The notes under the pieces were generated by a model that searched no databases, was not told where the DNA came from, and saw nothing but the letters and a program-made list of their open reading frames with translations. The position numbers and the translations under genes are program-made. A DNA stretch of 64,000 bases, taken from positions 38,908,460 through 38,972,459 of the forward strand of contig OZ022239.1 of the NCBI GenBank assembly GCA_963978895.1, in the 5' to 3' direction. The DNA comes from Erpobdella octoculata. Taxonomy: Eukaryota > Annelida > Clitellata > Hirudinida > Erpobdellidae. Below are positions 62,542 to 64,000 of the stretch, in pieces (within the stretch, counting starts at the first letter, position 1; every line of letters begins with the position of its first letter).

Positions 62542-63404
62542 GCAGTTTCATTGCCTCCATAATATTTGGCAAAACGGTCAACATGAATTACTTTCATCTT
62601 AGTACGTTGGCCCTTTTGAATCCGGTAGATAACATCATTGATCTTTTTAATAGTTCTATATGGTCCTTCCCAGTCTTGTTGAAGTTTAGGTGATTTCCCA
62701 ATTTTACGTTGTGGATTGTAGAACCACACCAAATCATTTTCTTTAAACTCTTTCATATTTGATTGGCGATTATACCGAGTTTTTATTCTGTCGCTGGCTG
62801 CTTTGATCCTATTTCGGGCTACGAAATGAATTTCATTTAATCGAGCCCGCAATTGTGCGGCATACTCGCTTTCCGATTCTACTTTTTCTCCCGGACTTCC
62901 AAACATAAGATTGCAAGGAAGTCGCATCTCCCGTCCAAATAACATTTTACTTGGGGTGGCCTTCGTCGTGTTGTGAACCGATCTTCTGTAAACCATCAAA
63001 AATAACGGAATGTGTTTATCCCAATCAACTTGGTTTTCACCGACCATCTTAGACAAGTGGTGTTGAATAGTTCTATTAAATCGTTCCACCATACAGTCAG
63101 ACTGAGGATGAATGAGAGTTGTGCGGGTTTTATGTATGCCTAAAACACGGCACATTTCTCTAAATAACTGTGAATCAAAGTTCCTGCCCTGATCTGAATG
63201 GAGCTCCATTGGTACTCCATAGCGACTAACCCAGCCATCAACAACAACGTTGGCAACTGTCACTGCTTCTTGATTAGGTATAGCAAAAACCTCTGGCCAT
63301 TTTGTAAAATAATCTATGACCACAAGAATGTACTTATTTCCAGATTTTGACACTGGAAATGGACCTGCTAAATCTATAGCAATCCTTTCAAAAGGGGAAC
63401 CTAC
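62542..63404 (-). pseudogene. gypsy B copy 2: integrase and C-terminus (truncated)
   Basis: A close relative of gypsy B. Minus-strand frame from 63404 encodes the integrase core after the H2C2 finger (IDYFTKWPEVFAIPN, ELHSDQGRNF, VERFNRT, all DDE residues present) and the GPY/F-type tail WEGPYRTIKKIND. Near 62543 the last codons run into the TATG array, so the natural end, polypurine tract and 3' LTR are missing. A TAA at about 63405, where gypsy B has a Tyr codon, separates it from the upstream frame. Confidence 0.9.
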
Positions 63405-64000
63405 ATTTTACTGTTGTAAATGGCCCTTTGTTTTAGCGTGTGGTCCTTTACTAGCGGCACAGGTATCACACTTTTGACACCATTCCTCTACATCCATTTT
63501 ACAGTATACCAAATAAAATCTTTGGCGGATCTTGTCTAACGTTTTATTCATCCCTATTCCTTCATTACTTGCATCTGTGTCTAATACAAAATCTTTTCCA
63601 GGGATTGGATACGACAGAACTGGCGTCAAACTCAAAGTTGTTTTTAACCGTTCGAACGCCTGTTGATTTGCCTCTGACCAATCAAACGGTGCATTCTTTT
63701 CTGTAAGCTTATATAGTTCCTTTGCAATGCTGGAAAAGCTGGCTACAAATCGTCGATAATATGTGCACAAACCAAGAAAGCTTCTTAATTCTTGAGAATT
63801 TCTCGGAACAGGCCAATGGTTAACCGCTTCAATTTTCTCAGGATCGGTTCCTACCCCTTCGGCTGAAACTATATGACCAAGATATTTCACCTTGCTTTTG
63901 ATAAGTGCACACTTTGCTGGATTTAGCTTCATACCAGCATCCCGGATCCTTTGGAAAACTTCTCCAAGATTGTGTAGATGCTCTTCAAACGTCTTCCCAA
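63405..64000 (-). pseudogene. gypsy B copy 2: RT end, RNase H and H2C2 fused by deletion
   Basis: Continues the same copy toward its 5' side and runs off the window. From the right edge: the reverse transcriptase connection (MKLNPAKCALIKSKVKYLGH), then SFLGLCTYYRRFVASFSS, RNase H start FVLDTDASNEGIG, which passes directly into MNKTLDKIRQRFYLVYCK of the H2C2 finger. Compared with gypsy B, 708 bp (54043-54750) are missing, a multiple of three, and CCCTA is present at both deletion borders. Most of RNase H and the first His of the finger are lost. Confidence 0.9.

Overview
The window looks like one gene-bearing stretch of an AT-rich, repeat-laden invertebrate (metazoan) nuclear genome. The signs are spliceosomal introns, tRNA-derived SINEs, animal-type mariner, hAT, piggyBac-like, Helitron, LINE, Ty1/copia and Ty3/gypsy elements, and very long microsatellites (TA, TATG, ATT, GGAT, GA). 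There are no bacterial operons, CRISPR arrays, rRNA genes or free-standing tRNA genes. The species cannot be named from the sequence.

Only one host gene is visible. It is a + strand HSPA12-type (divergent Hsp70 ATPase) gene, read here as nine exons between 8727 and 59396. All nine have matching splice sites and compatible phases and give one uninterrupted reading frame of about 928 codons. The first visible exon (8727-9740) begins at a splice acceptor, so the initiator lies in an unseen or unrecognised upstream exon. That exon adds about 330 residues of Lys/Ser-rich, probably disordered sequence ahead of the ATPase core, with two short motifs resembling PCNA-interacting (PIP) boxes. Two introns are tiny (120 and 104 bp); the other six are 6.5-10.6 kb and filled with transposons.

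Layout. 1-3662: decayed mariner split by a 3.1-kb hAT-type element (8-bp target duplication) that itself holds a piggyBac-like remnant. 3.7-8.7 kb: AT-rich DNA, nothing coding recognised. Intron 1 (9.7-18.5 kb): decayed Ty3/gypsy A invaded by a SINE (which was invaded by a second hAT) and by a short copia derivative whose terminal repeats consist of pre-integrase coding sequence; then large microsatellites. Intron 2 (18.8-26.0 kb): two copies of a LINE with a restriction-like endonuclease, each bracketed by (TATG)n. Intron 3 (26.2-33.9 kb): a Helitron-rich tract with 18-bp minisatellites and a large inverted repeat. Intron 5 (34.3-40.8 kb): a CR1/jockey-like LINE cut cleanly by a 1465-bp Helitron, plus AT-rich repeats. 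Intron 6 (41.0-47.9 kb): two ATT arrays sharing flanks, a third hAT-type element and an Ac-like hAT transposase remnant. Intron 8 (48.3-58.9 kb): gypsy-like leader and gag fragments and one nearly intact Ty3/gypsy B element with identical 213-bp LTRs on the minus strand. Downstream of the gene (59.4-64.0 kb): a LINE 3' fragment, a hAT remnant carrying a SINE, and a second, deleted copy of gypsy B that runs off the window.

Most interesting points: the PIP-like extension of the HSPA12 protein; the copia derivative with coding-derived terminal repeats; the LINE apparently associated with TATG microsatellites at both ends; Helitron ends proven by the repaired empty site in the LINE; and the gypsy B element whose SAP-domain start is split across a canonical A AAA AAC heptamer.
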